A stretch of 64,000 nucleotides of DNA from Paenibacillus woosongensis (lineage in GTDB: Bacteria; Bacillota; Bacilli; Paenibacillales; Paenibacillaceae). Positions 63,783 through 64,000 of the stretch are shown here, in pieces (position 1 is the first letter of the stretch; each line of letters begins with the position of its first letter). The DNA lies in the NCBI RefSeq assembly GCF_009725165.1, contig NZ_WNZW01000010.1:1-64000 (forward strand). The letters run 5' to 3'. Under the pieces are notes generated by a model, which ran no database searches, was not told the DNA's origin, and was given only the letters and a program-made list of their open reading frames with translations. Made by a program: the position numbers and the translations under genes.

Positions 63783-64000
63783 ATGATAAGCAATCATACA
63801 ATCTCATTATGCATGATCGTGAAAAATGAAGAAAGAAGTTTGGAAAGATGTCTCCAAAGTGTTCAAGGAAAAGTTGGAGAGATTATTATTGTCGATACGG
63901 GATCAACAGATCAAACCAAGGAAATTGCTAGAAGATATACGGATCGTATATATGACTTCGAGTGGATTGGCGATTTTTCAGCGGCGAGGAATTACGCATT
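63783..64000 (+). CDS. Second GT2 glycosyltransferase, 3' end missing
   Basis: ATG 63783 follows GAAAGGAAG. The 72 visible codons encode TISLCMIVKNEERSLERCL, IIIVDTGSTDQTKEIA and FSAARNYA, the start of a GT2 domain close to the upstream protein. The gene runs off the window. Tandem copies suggest duplication and a glycan-assembly island continuing to the right. Confidence 0.85.
   Translation, partial: MISNHTISLCMIVKNEERSLERCLQSVQGKVGEIIIVDTGSTDQTKEIARRYTDRIYDFEWIGDFSAARNYA

Noticed and set aside
1..64000. tRNA, rRNA, insertion-sequence or prophage genes
   Set aside because: I saw no transposase, integrase, phage structural gene, rRNA segment or convincing tRNA-like cloverleaf; a tRNAscan or Infernal run would be the decisive test.

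Overview
The window is chromosomal DNA from an endospore-forming, flagellated, low-to-moderate GC Firmicute, most likely a Paenibacillus or close relative. The evidence is the sporulation genes (SpoIID, SpoIIQ, SpoIIID, an alpha/beta-type SASP), the Bacillus-like order spoIID-spoIIQ-spoIIID-mbl-flhO-flhP-fabZ, DegS/DegU beside comF and the late flagellar operon, and three SLH-domain surface proteins beside csaB/tagA/tagO, an arrangement known from Paenibacillus alvei. I ran no search, so the genus is an inference.

Layout. 1-8.1 kb: sporulation, cell shape, rod proteins, lipid and sugar metabolism (3'-part of spoIID, spoIIQ behind a sigma-F-type promoter, spoIIID, mbl, flhO-flhP behind a sigma-D-type promoter, epuA, fabZ, pgcA). 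8.2-13.4 kb: cell-wall polymer genes (a DUF5693-like membrane protein, csaB pyruvyltransferase, tagA, tagO). 13.7-30.5 kb: a surface-protein island with SLH proteins of 1315, 969 and 1137 aa. The 969-aa one has the hallmarks of the main S-layer protein: a long structured leader, two possible promoters, tandem starts and a strong terminator. It also holds an 839-aa secreted protein without SLH, two unknown small proteins, a SASP and metK. 30.5-37.7 kb: a YerO-like TetR regulator, a SwrC-like RND pump and a lipoprotein adaptor on the minus strand, with a divergent TolC-like protein.

37.7-40.1 kb is mostly non-coding and repeat-rich, with one minus-strand nuclease-like gene. 40.1-44.7 kb: a secreted phosphodiester glycosidase-like protein and degS-degU. 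45-46.2 kb: a short glycosyltransferase-like gene and a second repeat-rich spacer. 46.2-62.6 kb: comFA, comFC, yvyF, flgM-flgN-flgK-flgL-yviE, fliW-csrA, hag, flaG-fliD-fliS-fliT and a 1413-aa VWA plus 12-repeat IPT/TIG protein. The window ends in two GT2 glycosyltransferases (the second cut off), plausibly for flagellin glycosylation.

How the parts fit: tagO/tagA/csaB would make the pyruvylated wall polymer that SLH domains bind, so anchor synthesis and anchored proteins are adjacent. Sigma-D-type boxes sit before flhO, flgM and hag, FlgM is the anti-sigma-D factor, and FliW/CsrA is the switch that controls flagellin translation. The most interesting items are the TolC-like protein without visible beta-barrel strands, the S-layer gene's tandem initiation sites, the sigma-D -10 box that doubles as an arm of a terminator before flgM, the VWA/TIG protein in the flagellin-export operon, a SASP with a second GPR-like site, and a diverged dispersed repeat family in the spacers.
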